Below are positions 37,601-46,337 of a stretch of 62,473 nucleotides of DNA, piece by piece. The notes under the pieces were generated by a model. It did no database searches and was not told where the DNA came from. It saw only the letters and a list, made by a program, of their open reading frames with translations. Source of the stretch: DATJFH01 sp035495815 (GTDB lineage Bacteria > Acidobacteriota > Terriglobia > Bryobacterales > Bryobacteraceae); contig DATJFH010000046.1 in the NCBI GenBank assembly GCA_035495815.1, positions 1 through 62,473 of the forward strand, read 5' to 3'. Within the stretch, counting starts at the first letter, position 1. Each line of letters opens with the position of its first letter. A program made the translations under genes and the position numbers.

Positions 37601-38250
37601 TGGTCGGTGATGAGAATATTGCCCGGCTTGATGTCCCGATGCACGACCCGCTTCTGGTGGGCGAAATGGACGGCCGAGCAGACGGGCAGGAAAAGGCGCA
37701 AACGATCCCGGGTTGAAAGCTGCCGCATACGGCAGTATTCATCGATGGGCTTGCCTTCGATGAACTCCATCACGTAATACGGCAATCCGTCATCGGTCGC
37801 TCCGCCGTCGAGCAGGCGGGCAATATTGGGGTGGTCGAGATCGGCTAGAATCTGGCGCTCGTTACGGAACCGGCGCAGGATGAAATCGGTGTCCATCCCG
37901 CGCTTGACGATCTTGATGGCCACTTGTTGCTCGAAATGGTCGTCGGCGCGGGTCGCCCGGTAGACTTCTCCCATGCCCCCGCGGCCGACTTCACCCGTGA
38001 TCCGGTAATTCCCGACGCGCCGGCCGATCACGGGGTTCTGCAGATTTTCGATCAGCGAGGCGGCGCTTTGGCGCAACGCCTCCAGCTCCATCGATTGCCG
38101 GGCGTTGCCGCTGGCTGTCAGCAGCGACTCGACTTCCTGGCGTATCTCCGGCTCGCCCGCGCATGCCTCGTCCAAGTAGGCTTCGCGGCGGCCGGGCGGA
38201 AGGGCGGCCGCGATCTCGAAAACCGCTTTGATTCTCTTCCAGCGCTCCAT
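34615..38250 (-). CDS. Membrane Ser/Thr protein kinase with TolB-like and TPR domains (copy 1)
   Basis: 1211 residues from the ATG at 38250, matching the N-terminus of the paralog upstream; the longer frame from 38433 lies within the preceding gene. Layout: a conserved N-terminal segment (about 1-50, with RREAYLDEACAGE), the protein kinase domain (about 82-365) with Lys113 in VAIKIVKRG, catalytic Asp206 in VVHRDIKPGN and DFG at 224-226, a single transmembrane helix (about 386-405), a TolB/CsgG-like domain (about 424-560, SVAVVGFKNLSGRPEAAWL), and many tetratricopeptide repeats to the end (for example AALKLYQQALDTFRQIG). TPRs would be outside or periplasmic if topology is N-in. It is one of two tandem paralogs downstream of an ECF sigma gene and probably acts in the same circuit. 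Confidence 0.93.
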   Translation of the reverse strand: MERWKRIKAVFEIAAALPPGRREAYLDEACAGEPEIRQEVESLLTASGNARQSMELEALRQSAASLIENLQNPVIGRRVGNYRITGEVGRGGMGEVYRATRADDHFEQQVAIKIVKRGMDTDFILRRFRNERQILADLDHPNIARLLDGGATDDGLPYYVMEFIEGKPIDEYCRMRQLSTRDRLRLFLPVCSAVHFAHQKRVVHRDIKPGNILITDQGTPKLLDFGIAKILHPDQEGGPAEPTITQTSFRMMTPAYASPEQVRGQPITPASDVYSLGVLLYELLTDHRPYELKGRAPHEMAHLICETDPDRPSTAAGKGEQGKKLRQSLEGDLDSIVLMAIRKEPQRRYSSAETFADDIKRHLDGLPVEARSETAGYRWRKLAWRHRARALAGISALAVAGVVGWQAYELKTTGARSGSKVKARPSVAVVGFKNLSGRPEAAWLSTALTEMLGTELAAGEQLRTVAGERVAGARIDLSLAETDSFGRDTLTRIRTQLGADYVVVGSYLATGGVDSGIRLDVRLQDVMAGETLVTATDSGRESDLPALVARAGARIRERLGIGRLSGLEAERTRAASPANASAARLYSEGVQRLRVFDTVAAKEFLEKAAAADPNHALTHSALAMALTSLGDDAGGQREAKLAFDLSKDLSRENRLFVEGRYYETINSWEKAAGIYQALFGFFPDSLDYGVRLAAAQWHMGRGQDALRTLDELRRLPPPERDDARIDLEENIAAKTVSDYKRALAASERATAKGRAQGSRIMVARAMNEEGEALAALGQTERAIQRLEESRSIYQEMGHQRGMARALLGLGDVKMQGGELEAALKLYQQALDTFRQIGTRTGIAASLHNIAVIMKQRGDFDEAEKLYREALAIRREIGERQEVAVTLNGLANTLLEQGSLGEVKEMYTEALTIARDTGSRRLAGSIMANLGEALRNLGDLATAKSTYLESVATRRQLGDEAGLAIVLQGLGELLLDQGDLAGAKNALKESLGLHRQMANKRGIAYSLWESGLVTLAEGDVKGAKALQEEALAIRGEIGEKASEAQSRLALAEVNFEMGFAELSQMMAGQAVTRFRAQRARHWEAWAQARLAFYLAARKKIPESEQAAQRASQLLEKLEFRPMRIASGTALARVAALNGRHAEAIRSLEALLQEAGQIGLVPNQLEIRLALGEIEIQSGQAAKGRARLGTLRGEATGRGFGLIARKAAAAPVN

Positions 38251-38285
38251 ACAGGGGGAACTTGGATGTGGGTACATCCAACATC

Positions 38286-41200
38286 CTACATCCGTTTCGT
38301 GTTCGCCTTGCGCGCGATCAGTCCGTATCCTTTGGACCCTGCTTCGGCGCTCAGAGCCGTCAGCCGCGCGCGCGCCCTGGCGGCATCTCCGGAGGCCAAC
38401 TCCAGTTCGGCCAGCGCCAGCTTGATGTTCCATTGGGCCGGGACCAACCCGAGCGTGGACGCCTGAACCAAAAGATCCTCGAGACTTCGGCGGGCTTCGC
38501 GCTGTCCGCCCAGCAGAGCGTTGGCGCGGGCCAGCAGCGTGGCTGTCGTCAGGCGAGCCTCACGGATCTCGATCCTGCGACCCAGCGCGGCGGCGCGCTC
38601 CATGGCTTTCCGTGCCTCGCCTGATTTCTTTTGCGACGCAAGAGTGAGCGCCAGCACGGCCTGCGCGGACGCTTCCTGGTAGCCGGTCTTGTCCTGCCGG
38701 AATTGAGCCGCTGCCTCCTCCGCCAACCGGCGGGCTTGTTCGAGGCGGCCCATTTCGAAATAGGTCATTGCCATGGAGAGCTTGCTCTGGGCTTCCGTGT
38801 TTTTCTCGCCGATCTCGTTGCGCACGGAGAGGGCCTCCTTCTGGAAGCGCTCAGAGCTTTGCAGATCCCCCTCGGCCAGGGCAAAGTTTCCCAGCGCCCA
38901 TAGAGCGTATCCGATCCCGCGCTTGTTCTTTTGCTTTCGCTGGATGGCAAGCGATTCCAGCTCCGCCTTTTTTGCTCCGGCCAGGTCTCCCTGATCCTGC
39001 AGGACCTCCGCCAGATTATGCAGAACCAGGGCCTCGCCGGTGGAGTCGCCGAGCTGTTTCCGGAGCGCGATCGACTCCTGATACATGCTCTTGGCGTCAG
39101 CGAAGGCGCATTCGTGACGCATGGCCAAACCCAGATTGTTGAGCGACCTCGCGATCATCCGCTTTCCGCCCGATTCGCGCGCGATGGCCAGCGCCTGCGT
39201 ATACAGATCCTTGACTTCCCCCAGCTCACCCTGCTCGAGCTGCGCATTGGCCAGGTTATTCAGGATTACCGCCAGCGGGCCCTTTGCGCCGCCCTGCCGC
39301 CGCAGGGCCAGCGCCTCCCGGTATTTTTTCTTGGCGCCGCTGTAATCGCCCTGCTGTTTGAGGATGATGGCCAGGCTGTTCAACCCGTCTGCGATGCCAT
39401 CCAGATTGCCGATCTCGCGAGACAGCGAAAGGGCCTGCTCATGCAGGCGTTTGGCGCCGTCGAGGTCGCCCATATTCCTCTTCAGATTGGCCAGGCCGTT
39501 GAGGGCTTGCGCCACCCCGCGTTTGTGGCCGGCTTCGGAGTACAGCGTGCGGCATTCTTCCAGAGCCTGGATCGCCAGGTCGGTTTTTCCCAACTCGGTC
39601 AGCGCCTTGCCCTTGAGCAGCTTCGCCTTGGCCACCAGGATGCGGGACCCCTGCGCCAGGCCTTTCGCTTCGGCCCGGGCGGCGGCGGCCAGCACGCGCG
39701 GGTAGTCGGACGTGGTGGCGGCGGCGTTCCCCTCGCCGAGGTCGATCAGCGGATCCTGGGACTCCGGTTTCGGCAGGCGCCGCAAGCCGTCCAGTGTTTC
39801 CAGCGCTTCGCGGCCGCGGCTCGAGGAGGCTTGCGCCGCGGCCAGCCGGAGGCCGTATTCGAGATTATCGGGAAAGAATCCATAAAGGGCGCGGTAGCTG
39901 GTGGTCGCTTTCTCCCACTGGTTCTCTGTTTCGTAGTAGCGTCCTTCCACGAACAGGCGGTTCTCTCGTGAAAGATCCTTGGAGAGATCGAAAGCCAGCT
40001 TTGCCTGCCGCCGCGCGCCGGCGTCGTCGCCGAGGGAAGTCAGCGCCATGGCGAGGGCGGAGTGGGTCAGGGCGTGGCTGGGATCCGCGGTCTCGGCCTT
40101 TTCCAGGAACTCCCTGGCGGCCAGGGTATCGAACACGTGCAGCCGCCGGATGCCTTCGGAATAGTATCGCGCCGCCTCGGCGTTCGATGGGGCCGCCGCC
40201 CGCGCGCGTTCCGCGTCCGGCCCGCTCAGACCCGCGACGCCGAGCTTGCTCCGCACGCGCGAGCCGGCGCGCGCCACCAGCGCCGCCAAGTCGCTCTCGC
40301 GTCCCATTTCCGTCGCCGCTACCACTATCTCCCCGGCATGTGCGTCCTGCATGCGCAGATCGAGCCGGATCCCGTTCTCGCCGGCGCCGGTGGAAAGATA
40401 CGAGCCCAGGACCACGTAGTCCGCGCCCGCGCTGGTGTGGATGCGCTGCAGCGTGTCCGGGCTGAAACTGTCGGCGTCGCCGAGGGACAGGTCCTGCTTG
40501 ACCTGGGCCACTTTTTCACCGCTGATCGGCCGCAGTTGCTCTCCCGCGGCCAGTTCGGTGGATAACATCTCGGTCAGCGCCGTCGAAAGCCAGGCGGCCT
40601 CAGGACGGGCGGACAGATTCTTGAATCCCAGGACGGCGATGGCGGGCCGGGCTTTGGCGCTCGCGGTGGACGGGCCTTCCCGTGGCCTGTAGGTCTGCCA
40701 GCCGAAGAATCCCACCACCGCCATGACCGCCGCGGCAGCGGCCACTCCGCCTTTGCGCCCACGCCGGGCCCGGGCCAGGACGGGCTCCCGGTCCAGATAT
40801 CGCCGTAAGTCCTCCGACAGCGCCTGCGCCGACGGGTACCGCTCGCGCGGATCTTTATGCAGCGCCGTGAGGATGATGGAGTCGAGATCGCTCTCGAGAC
40901 CGGGCCTTTCCGGCTGTGTCTCGCAGATCTCCCGCGCCAGTTCGTAGGGATCCGTGCCTTTCAAACGATACGGACGGCGCCCCGAGAGCAGCTCGTAGAG
41001 CAGCACGCCCAGTGAATAGACATCGCTCGAAGGCGTCACCTCGGCGCCGCGCACCTGCTCGGGACTGGCGTACGCCGGAGTCATCATGCGCTGAGAAGTC
41101 AGCGTGCGCGTCGGATCGTCCGCCATGGACGACATCTCCGGTTGAAGAATCTTGGCGATTCCGAAATCGAGCAGCTTCGGCAGTCCGCCCGAAGTGATCA

Positions 41201-41843
41201 GGATGTTGCCCGGTTTCAGGTCCCGGTGCACGACTCGCTTCTGATGGGCGTAATCGACGGCGGCGCATACGGAGAGGAAAAGCCTCACCCGCTGGCGTGT
41301 ATCCAGGTTTCGCGCAGCGCAATACTCGTGGATCGGCTGCCCCTCGATGTATTCCATCACGTAATAAGGCAGGCCGTCATCGGTGGCGCCGCCGTCCACG
41401 AGGCGCGCGATGTTCGGATGCTCGAGCCCCGCCAGGATCTGGCGCTCATGGCGGAAGCGGCGCACGATGAAATCCGTGTCCATGCCGCGCTGGACAATTT
41501 TGATGGCTACCTGCTGCTCGAAGTGCTCATCGTCACGCACGGCCCGATAGACGACACCCATACCTCCGCGGCCGATTTCACCGGTGACGCGGAAGTGACC
41601 GACCCGTTGTCCGATGATCGGGTCCGGCAGTCTCGCGGCCAGAGTCCCGGCGTGTTCCTCTAAAGCGGGACTCTCGATAAAATCTTCAGCTTCGCTGCTG
41701 GCGGCGAGCAGCGCTTCCACCTCGCGGCGAAGATCGTCGGCGCCGGCGCAGGCTTCGTCCAGATATGCGGCGCGCGGGCCGGATTCGAGATCGGCCGCGG
41801 TCTGGAAGATGGCTTTGATTTGCTGCCAGCGTTCAGGGGACAT
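38286..41843 (-). CDS. Membrane Ser/Thr protein kinase with TolB-like and TPR domains (copy 2)
   Basis: 1185 residues, with the same layout as the kinase downstream of it: N-terminal segment with RAAYLDEACAGA, kinase domain with Lys115 in VAIKIVQRG, catalytic Asp208 in VVHRDLKPGN, Asp226 of DFG, transmembrane helix (about 365-390, AAAAVMAVVGFFGWQT), TolB-like domain (AIAVLGFKNLSARPEAAWL) and TPR region. The two are clearly paralogs from a tandem duplication, with conserved kinase core and more variable TPR parts. All catalytic residues are present, so both should be active. It lies 108 bases downstream of the Sel1-like gene; the leftward order is sigma factor, Sel1-like, this kinase, then its copy. 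Confidence 0.93.
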   Translation of the reverse strand: MSPERWQQIKAIFQTAADLESGPRAAYLDEACAGADDLRREVEALLAASSEAEDFIESPALEEHAGTLAARLPDPIIGQRVGHFRVTGEIGRGGMGVVYRAVRDDEHFEQQVAIKIVQRGMDTDFIVRRFRHERQILAGLEHPNIARLVDGGATDDGLPYYVMEYIEGQPIHEYCAARNLDTRQRVRLFLSVCAAVDYAHQKRVVHRDLKPGNILITSGGLPKLLDFGIAKILQPEMSSMADDPTRTLTSQRMMTPAYASPEQVRGAEVTPSSDVYSLGVLLYELLSGRRPYRLKGTDPYELAREICETQPERPGLESDLDSIILTALHKDPRERYPSAQALSEDLRRYLDREPVLARARRGRKGGVAAAAAVMAVVGFFGWQTYRPREGPSTASAKARPAIAVLGFKNLSARPEAAWLSTALTEMLSTELAAGEQLRPISGEKVAQVKQDLSLGDADSFSPDTLQRIHTSAGADYVVLGSYLSTGAGENGIRLDLRMQDAHAGEIVVAATEMGRESDLAALVARAGSRVRSKLGVAGLSGPDAERARAAAPSNAEAARYYSEGIRRLHVFDTLAAREFLEKAETADPSHALTHSALAMALTSLGDDAGARRQAKLAFDLSKDLSRENRLFVEGRYYETENQWEKATTSYRALYGFFPDNLEYGLRLAAAQASSSRGREALETLDGLRRLPKPESQDPLIDLGEGNAAATTSDYPRVLAAAARAEAKGLAQGSRILVAKAKLLKGKALTELGKTDLAIQALEECRTLYSEAGHKRGVAQALNGLANLKRNMGDLDGAKRLHEQALSLSREIGNLDGIADGLNSLAIILKQQGDYSGAKKKYREALALRRQGGAKGPLAVILNNLANAQLEQGELGEVKDLYTQALAIARESGGKRMIARSLNNLGLAMRHECAFADAKSMYQESIALRKQLGDSTGEALVLHNLAEVLQDQGDLAGAKKAELESLAIQRKQKNKRGIGYALWALGNFALAEGDLQSSERFQKEALSVRNEIGEKNTEAQSKLSMAMTYFEMGRLEQARRLAEEAAAQFRQDKTGYQEASAQAVLALTLASQKKSGEARKAMERAAALGRRIEIREARLTTATLLARANALLGGQREARRSLEDLLVQASTLGLVPAQWNIKLALAELELASGDAARARARLTALSAEAGSKGYGLIARKANTKRM

Positions 41844-41951
41844 GAGACAGTGACGTCGATTAACTATTTCGGCTCGCGGCGTACGCTCGAGCGTTCCATT
41901 GCGTTTCCACCCGCCGGGCCGCGCCCGCCATGGTATTTGCCGGGGCGTCCG

Positions 41952-42848
41952 TTACAAGCAATTCGCCCGGGCATTGAAGCCGCACCTTTGCGTCCGGTAA
42001 AAATCATCCCGTTCCTGCTGGCGTCTGGCGGCGCCGGCCTCCCTGGCGCTGCGTGCCGCGTCGAGCTGCCTCGAAAGCTCCTGCTGCTGCTGATACGCCC
42101 GCTGTGAGTCATCGGCCGGGCTGGCGCTGACCCGGCCGCCGGACGAGGAAGAACTGCTCGGACCGCTGAGCAATTCCACCAGGGCAATCACGCCGGCCAG
42201 GGCGATGATGCCCCCGAGTATGGCCTCGGTGTCCTTGGAAGAGCTTGCGGAAGCCCGCGCCGCCGGGACCCTGGCCTGTAGAGATCTGGCGGAACTCGCA
42301 ATCTCCGGATATGGACTGCGCGCCCACCCGGCCTCCACCGCGACCTGATTCCACCTGGCCGCTTCCACATGATTCGCCGGCGTGCTTTTTACGAAGATCG
42401 CGGCCAGCCCCGTGTAGCCCTGGCTGTACCCGCCATACCCCGACTCCCGCCAGTTTGCCGCGTTCTTAGGGCCGTCTGAACCCGACTCCCATAGCCTTGC
42501 CGGGTTGAACGCAGCCGTTGGATGACCTGCTTCCGCCGCGGCCAGATAGTACGATCGGGCAGGTTCGAAATTCTGGTTCGCCTCGAGGACACGCCCGTAG
42601 TGGTACAGGTTCTGGGTGCGGGATGATTGAGGCTGGTGTCTGGGGGCGTCGAGGCAGGCGGAAGGCGCATCCTGGATACGAATGCGATCGATCGGCACGC
42701 CGTCACCGGCTCTCCTCGGGTCCGCCGGAGAGGAGGCCAATTCGGCGCAACGCCGCTCGATCAGGTCGTATTGGCCCGACGCAATTGATGGCGACAGGAG
42801 CAAGGCAATTCCCGCCGGGACGGCGAGAAGCAATTCACGGCCTGGCAT
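41952..42848 (-). CDS. Sel1-like envelope protein with transmembrane segment and Gln-rich tail
   Basis: 298 residues from the ATG at 42848, which has a GGGAGGG site; an upstream start at 42896 would add 16 residues. A signal peptide (LLLAVPAGIALLLSPSIASG) is followed by Sel1/TPR-like helical repeats (NLYHYGRVLEANQNFEPA, YYLAAAEAGHPTAAF), then a hydrophobic helix (GGIIALAGVIALVELL) and a Ser-rich segment, a Gln-rich coiled stretch (RAYQQQQELSRQLDAARS) and a Cys-containing end (RCGFNARANCL). It sits between the sigma factor and the kinases. A sensor or scaffold role is inferred only from position. Confidence 0.75.
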   Translation of the reverse strand: MPGRELLLAVPAGIALLLSPSIASGQYDLIERRCAELASSPADPRRAGDGVPIDRIRIQDAPSACLDAPRHQPQSSRTQNLYHYGRVLEANQNFEPARSYYLAAAEAGHPTAAFNPARLWESGSDGPKNAANWRESGYGGYSQGYTGLAAIFVKSTPANHVEAARWNQVAVEAGWARSPYPEIASSARSLQARVPAARASASSSKDTEAILGGIIALAGVIALVELLSGPSSSSSSGGRVSASPADDSQRAYQQQQELSRQLDAARSAREAGAARRQQERDDFYRTQRCGFNARANCL

Positions 42849-42901
42849 CCTCGATGTCCCTCCCTTTTGGAGTCCTTTTGAACGAAGTATATCCAACTAC
42901 A

Positions 42902-43453
<552 letters not shown>

Positions 43454-43485
43454 ACTTCGAGTGTATCAATTTCGACCAGGTAACT

Positions 43486-43911
43486 TTGCCTGAGAACTTT
43501 CGCGGGTGGGCGCCACTATCCTCTACAGCCTTGGAGAAGAAATCGAAACTGAAGCCGGGCGCGCCGGCCGGCGCATATCTGGAGATGCTGCTGGAAAAGC
43601 GGCAGACCGTATTAAGCTCTCTCGGAACGAATGCGGACGCCCTGCTGGCTGGAGATCGTGTCTCGGACGAAGACCAGGCGCAACACTCCCTGGCAGAGGC
43701 AGTCTCGCTTCGGCTGAACCGCTTCGAGTACCTGCAGCTTCGTCAGATCCAGGAGGCGCTGGAACGGTTGGAACTCGACGAGTTCGGCGTCTGCCTTTCG
43801 TGCCGGGAGCCAATCGCGCCGAAGCGGCTCCGGGCGCTGCCCTGGGCAAAATTCTGCGTCAAATGCCAGGAGCGGATCGCCGATAGCCCGCCTGCAGAAT
43901 ACCCGCCCTAA
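43486..43911 (+). CDS. DksA/TraR-type zinc-finger protein
   Basis: Up to 141 residues from a TTG at 43486; a TTG at 43531 is an alternative start and neither has a strong ribosome binding site. The C-terminal zinc finger is C-x2-C-x17-C-x2-C (CLSCREPIAPKRL... FCVKCQE), with a helical region before it (LNRFEYLQLRQIQEALERL). DksA/TraR proteins bind the secondary channel of RNA polymerase and alter transcription, often with ppGpp; the Asp tips of canonical DksA are not clear in this sequence. It is divergent from the ECF sigma gene at 43453, with a gap of 32 bases. The following peptidase starts 74 bases after its stop if its ATG at 43986 is used. Confidence 0.8.
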   Translation: MPENFRGWAPLSSTALEKKSKLKPGAPAGAYLEMLLEKRQTVLSSLGTNADALLAGDRVSDEDQAQHSLAEAVSLRLNRFEYLQLRQIQEALERLELDEFGVCLSCREPIAPKRLRALPWAKFCVKCQERIADSPPAEYPP

Positions 43912-43985
43912 GGGTGAACGCAGCGACGGCTCCGGCGCGCGGTCTTTCGATCGATGCTACCATACGGACAAGAATTCACCGTGTG

Positions 43986-44957
43986 ATGAAAGGGCTTACG
44001 GATATTGCCGGAATTCGCGTCGGGCATATATCGGATTTCGACGCGCTGACCGGCTGCACGGCGATTCTGTGTGACGGCGGCGCGGTGGCCGGAGTCGATA
44101 TCCGGGGCTCAGCCACGGGTACGTCGGAAATGGACGTCATGAGTCCGGGCCACGTTACCGATCGGGTGCACGCGGTAGTCCTCGCGGGGGGAAGCGCCTT
44201 CGGCCTGGAAGCGGCTGCTGGAGTGCGCCGTTTTCTCGAGAAGAAGGGCATCGGATTCGACACCGGCCCCGCCCGGGTCCCGATTGTGCCTTGCGCCATC
44301 CTCTACGACCTGGGAATCGGTAAAGCGAATGTTCGTCCCACCCGTGAGATGGGCGAAGCGGCGGCAGCGGCTGCTTCTTCCGATGCTGTTAAGGAAGGGG
44401 CGGTGGGCGCCGGCACGGGAGCAACCGTAGGCAAGCTGGTGGGCGGCATGCGACAGGCGATGAAGTCAGGCATAGGTTCGGCGACGGTAGCGCTCGAGGG
44501 AACGATGTCCGGCGTGCGAGTTGCGGCTCTGGTTGCGTTGAACGCGGTTGGAGACATCCGCGATCCGCGTACGGGCGCTTTGATTGCCGGCGCGCGAAAG
44601 TCGCCAGAGAGCATGGAGCTGGCGGACACCGAACAGCTCATGAAGCGCGGTGCGCGCGGCGGCTTCCGAGGGGGCAACACGACCTTGACAGTGGTCGCGA
44701 CCAACGCCCGGCTCACGAAAATACAGGCAACCAAGCTGGCGCAACTCGCCGGACTGGGAGTGGCCCGCACGATCTATCCGGTGAACACCATGTCGGACGG
44801 CGATATCGTAATCGCGCTGTCGCTGGGCAGCGAGACGGCCGGCATTAACGCCCTGGGTGTGGCGGGCGCCGAGGCGGTGGCGGAGTCCATCCTAAGAGCA
44901 GTCCGGCTCGCCCCTACCATGGGCGGTGTTCCCGGCTTGGCAAGCTTGACGCGGTAA
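43986..44957 (+). CDS. P1-family peptidase (NylC/DmpA-like)
   Basis: 323 residues from the ATG at 43986; a GTG at 43914 would add 24 residues that lack family likeness. Features of the P1/DmpA family: GITDIRVGH-like GLTDIAGIRVGH, GCTAILCDGGAVAGVDIRG, VVLAGGSAFGLEAAAGV, EMGEAAAAA and a self-cleaving site at FRGGNTTLTVVATN. The residue after Asn231 is Thr232. In NylC, autocleavage occurs at an Asn-Thr pair and the new Thr is the nucleophile; DmpA uses Ser. It is therefore predicted to be processed into alpha and beta chains and to cleave D-amino-acid or oligo-amide substrates. Its end faces the propeller gene at 44963, with 5 bases between. Confidence 0.9.
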   Translation: MKGLTDIAGIRVGHISDFDALTGCTAILCDGGAVAGVDIRGSATGTSEMDVMSPGHVTDRVHAVVLAGGSAFGLEAAAGVRRFLEKKGIGFDTGPARVPIVPCAILYDLGIGKANVRPTREMGEAAAAAASSDAVKEGAVGAGTGATVGKLVGGMRQAMKSGIGSATVALEGTMSGVRVAALVALNAVGDIRDPRTGALIAGARKSPESMELADTEQLMKRGARGGFRGGNTTLTVVATNARLTKIQATKLAQLAGLGVARTIYPVNTMSDGDIVIALSLGSETAGINALGVAGAEAVAESILRAVRLAPTMGGVPGLASLTR

Positions 44958-44962
44958 AGACG

Positions 44963-46162
44963 CTACTTCGCCGCGATGTTATAGCAGTAGAGATTGTCCT
45001 GCTCGCGAAGGTACATCTTGCCTCCCGAGATCACCAGCGGAGTCCAGGTCGGAAATTCGCCCTTCTGGATCGTGAAGCGTGAGACCTCCTTGTAAGCCGC
45101 CGGCGTGGCTTCCGCCAATCCCACCACGCCGCCTTCGCCCAGCAGATACAGCATGCCGTCCGCGTATGTCACCGAACCCTTTCCGACGCTCCGGTCGCGC
45201 CAGGCGACTTCTCCGGTTTGAAACTTCATGGCGGTCAAAATCAAATTGGAGAAGCCGTAGAGATAATCGCCTACCAGAACCGACGAACTGTAGTGATTCA
45301 TCATTTCGCGATTGAAGTAGACTTCCGTCATCTTTTCGCCGCCACCTTCCGGAGTCAGCTTGAGCAGCGCGCAGCCCGTGCCGTAAGCCGTGGAGACGAA
45401 GATGTGACCGTCCCGATAAATCGGCGTGGCGATGTTGGCGGTGCGGTTGGACACCTTGTCGTAGCGCCACAGCAGTTCGCCGTTCTTGAGATTGAGCCCG
45501 ATGGCGGCCTCGCCGGTGAGGATGGCCATCTGATGAATGCCGCCGAGATCGAAGGCGATCGCGGAGGAGTAGCCGGCCTTGTCGCTCTGAGATTTCCAGA
45601 CCGTTTTCCCGGTTTTCTTGTTTAGCGCCACGATGGCGGCGCCCTTGCCGCCGGGCGTCACGATGAGGTTGTCTCCATCCACCAGGGGAGATTCGCTCAT
45701 TCCCCAATGGATCACGTCCGTGCCGAACTCTTTCATCAGATCGAGCGACCAGACCTTCTCGCCGGATTTCTTCTCCAGGCAGACCAGCGTGCCGTCAGCC
45801 GCCATGGCGTAGAGATAATTGCCGTCAATGGTTGGCGTTCCGCGGGGACCGTGGCCGCGCCGCTCCCGGAAGGGCTTGCCGGTCGGGGTTTCCCAGGCTT
45901 TCTTACCGGTCTTGGTGTCGATAGCCAGTACGAATTCCTGTTCACCGCGCTGGCCCTGAGTGTACAGAAGGCCGCCCGAAATCGAGAACGCGGAGTAGCC
46001 TTCGCCCAGTCCCTGTGTTTTCCAGACGAGCGGCGGACCGTCCTTGGGCCAGACCTTCAAAAGTCCTTTCTCCGGGGAGATGCCGGTGCGCTCGACACCG
46101 CGCCATTGCGGCCAGTCGGTCGCGAGCAGGGGAAGCGCCAGCAGGAAGATGTACTTTTTCAT
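44963..46162 (-). CDS. PQQ-type beta-propeller protein, secreted
   Basis: 399 residues from the ATG at 46162, with a signal peptide (KKYIFLLALPLLATDW). Repeated blades follow the PQQ-like pattern, such as FVLAIDTKTGKKAWETPTG, LVCLEKKSGEKVWSLDLM and IVALNKKTGKTVWKSQSD, with WPQWRG near the mature start, as in the quinoprotein-dehydrogenase-like propellers common in Acidobacteriota and Planctomycetota. There is no cytochrome domain and no recognisable PQQ-binding residues, so enzymatic activity is doubtful. A TACAAT box lies upstream of the start on the minus strand. Confidence 0.88.
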   Translation of the reverse strand: MKKYIFLLALPLLATDWPQWRGVERTGISPEKGLLKVWPKDGPPLVWKTQGLGEGYSAFSISGGLLYTQGQRGEQEFVLAIDTKTGKKAWETPTGKPFRERRGHGPRGTPTIDGNYLYAMAADGTLVCLEKKSGEKVWSLDLMKEFGTDVIHWGMSESPLVDGDNLIVTPGGKGAAIVALNKKTGKTVWKSQSDKAGYSSAIAFDLGGIHQMAILTGEAAIGLNLKNGELLWRYDKVSNRTANIATPIYRDGHIFVSTAYGTGCALLKLTPEGGGEKMTEVYFNREMMNHYSSSVLVGDYLYGFSNLILTAMKFQTGEVAWRDRSVGKGSVTYADGMLYLLGEGGVVGLAEATPAAYKEVSRFTIQKGEFPTWTPLVISGGKMYLREQDNLYCYNIAAK

Positions 46163-46196
46163 AGAGTGGATCCGGTACCCGTTATTGTAATTCAGC

Positions 46197-46307
46197 ATGA
46201 AGGCTGAATTGGGCGGTCCGGCGCGGGCGCGGGAATGCTACGGCGAGCAACTCGGACTGAAGCCCGCGGGCGCCGTGGCGGAAAGAGACTTCAGGTATTC
46301 GACTTGA
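46197..46307 (+). pseudogene. Possible remnant of a glyoxalase/VOC-family gene
   Basis: A 36-codon open frame whose sequence ARARECYGEQLGLKPAG resembles the N-terminal helix-strand block (RARxFYxxxLGLxPV) of VOC/glyoxalase proteins. It stops at TGA 46305-46307, and the rest is missing. It might be a fragment or chance. Confidence 0.25.
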
Positions 46308-46337
46308 TCGTCCGGGAAGGAAATCTGACGGGCGTTC

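Noticed and set aside
38931..39971. Plus-strand open frame antisense to kinase copy 2
   Set aside because: Same reason; composition is that of reverse-complemented TPR code.
34615..41843. Repeated DNA in the kinase genes as a possible CRISPR or tandem repeat
   Set aside because: The periodic similarity follows TPR and paralog coding, with codon-level divergence; no fixed repeat-spacer structure is present.
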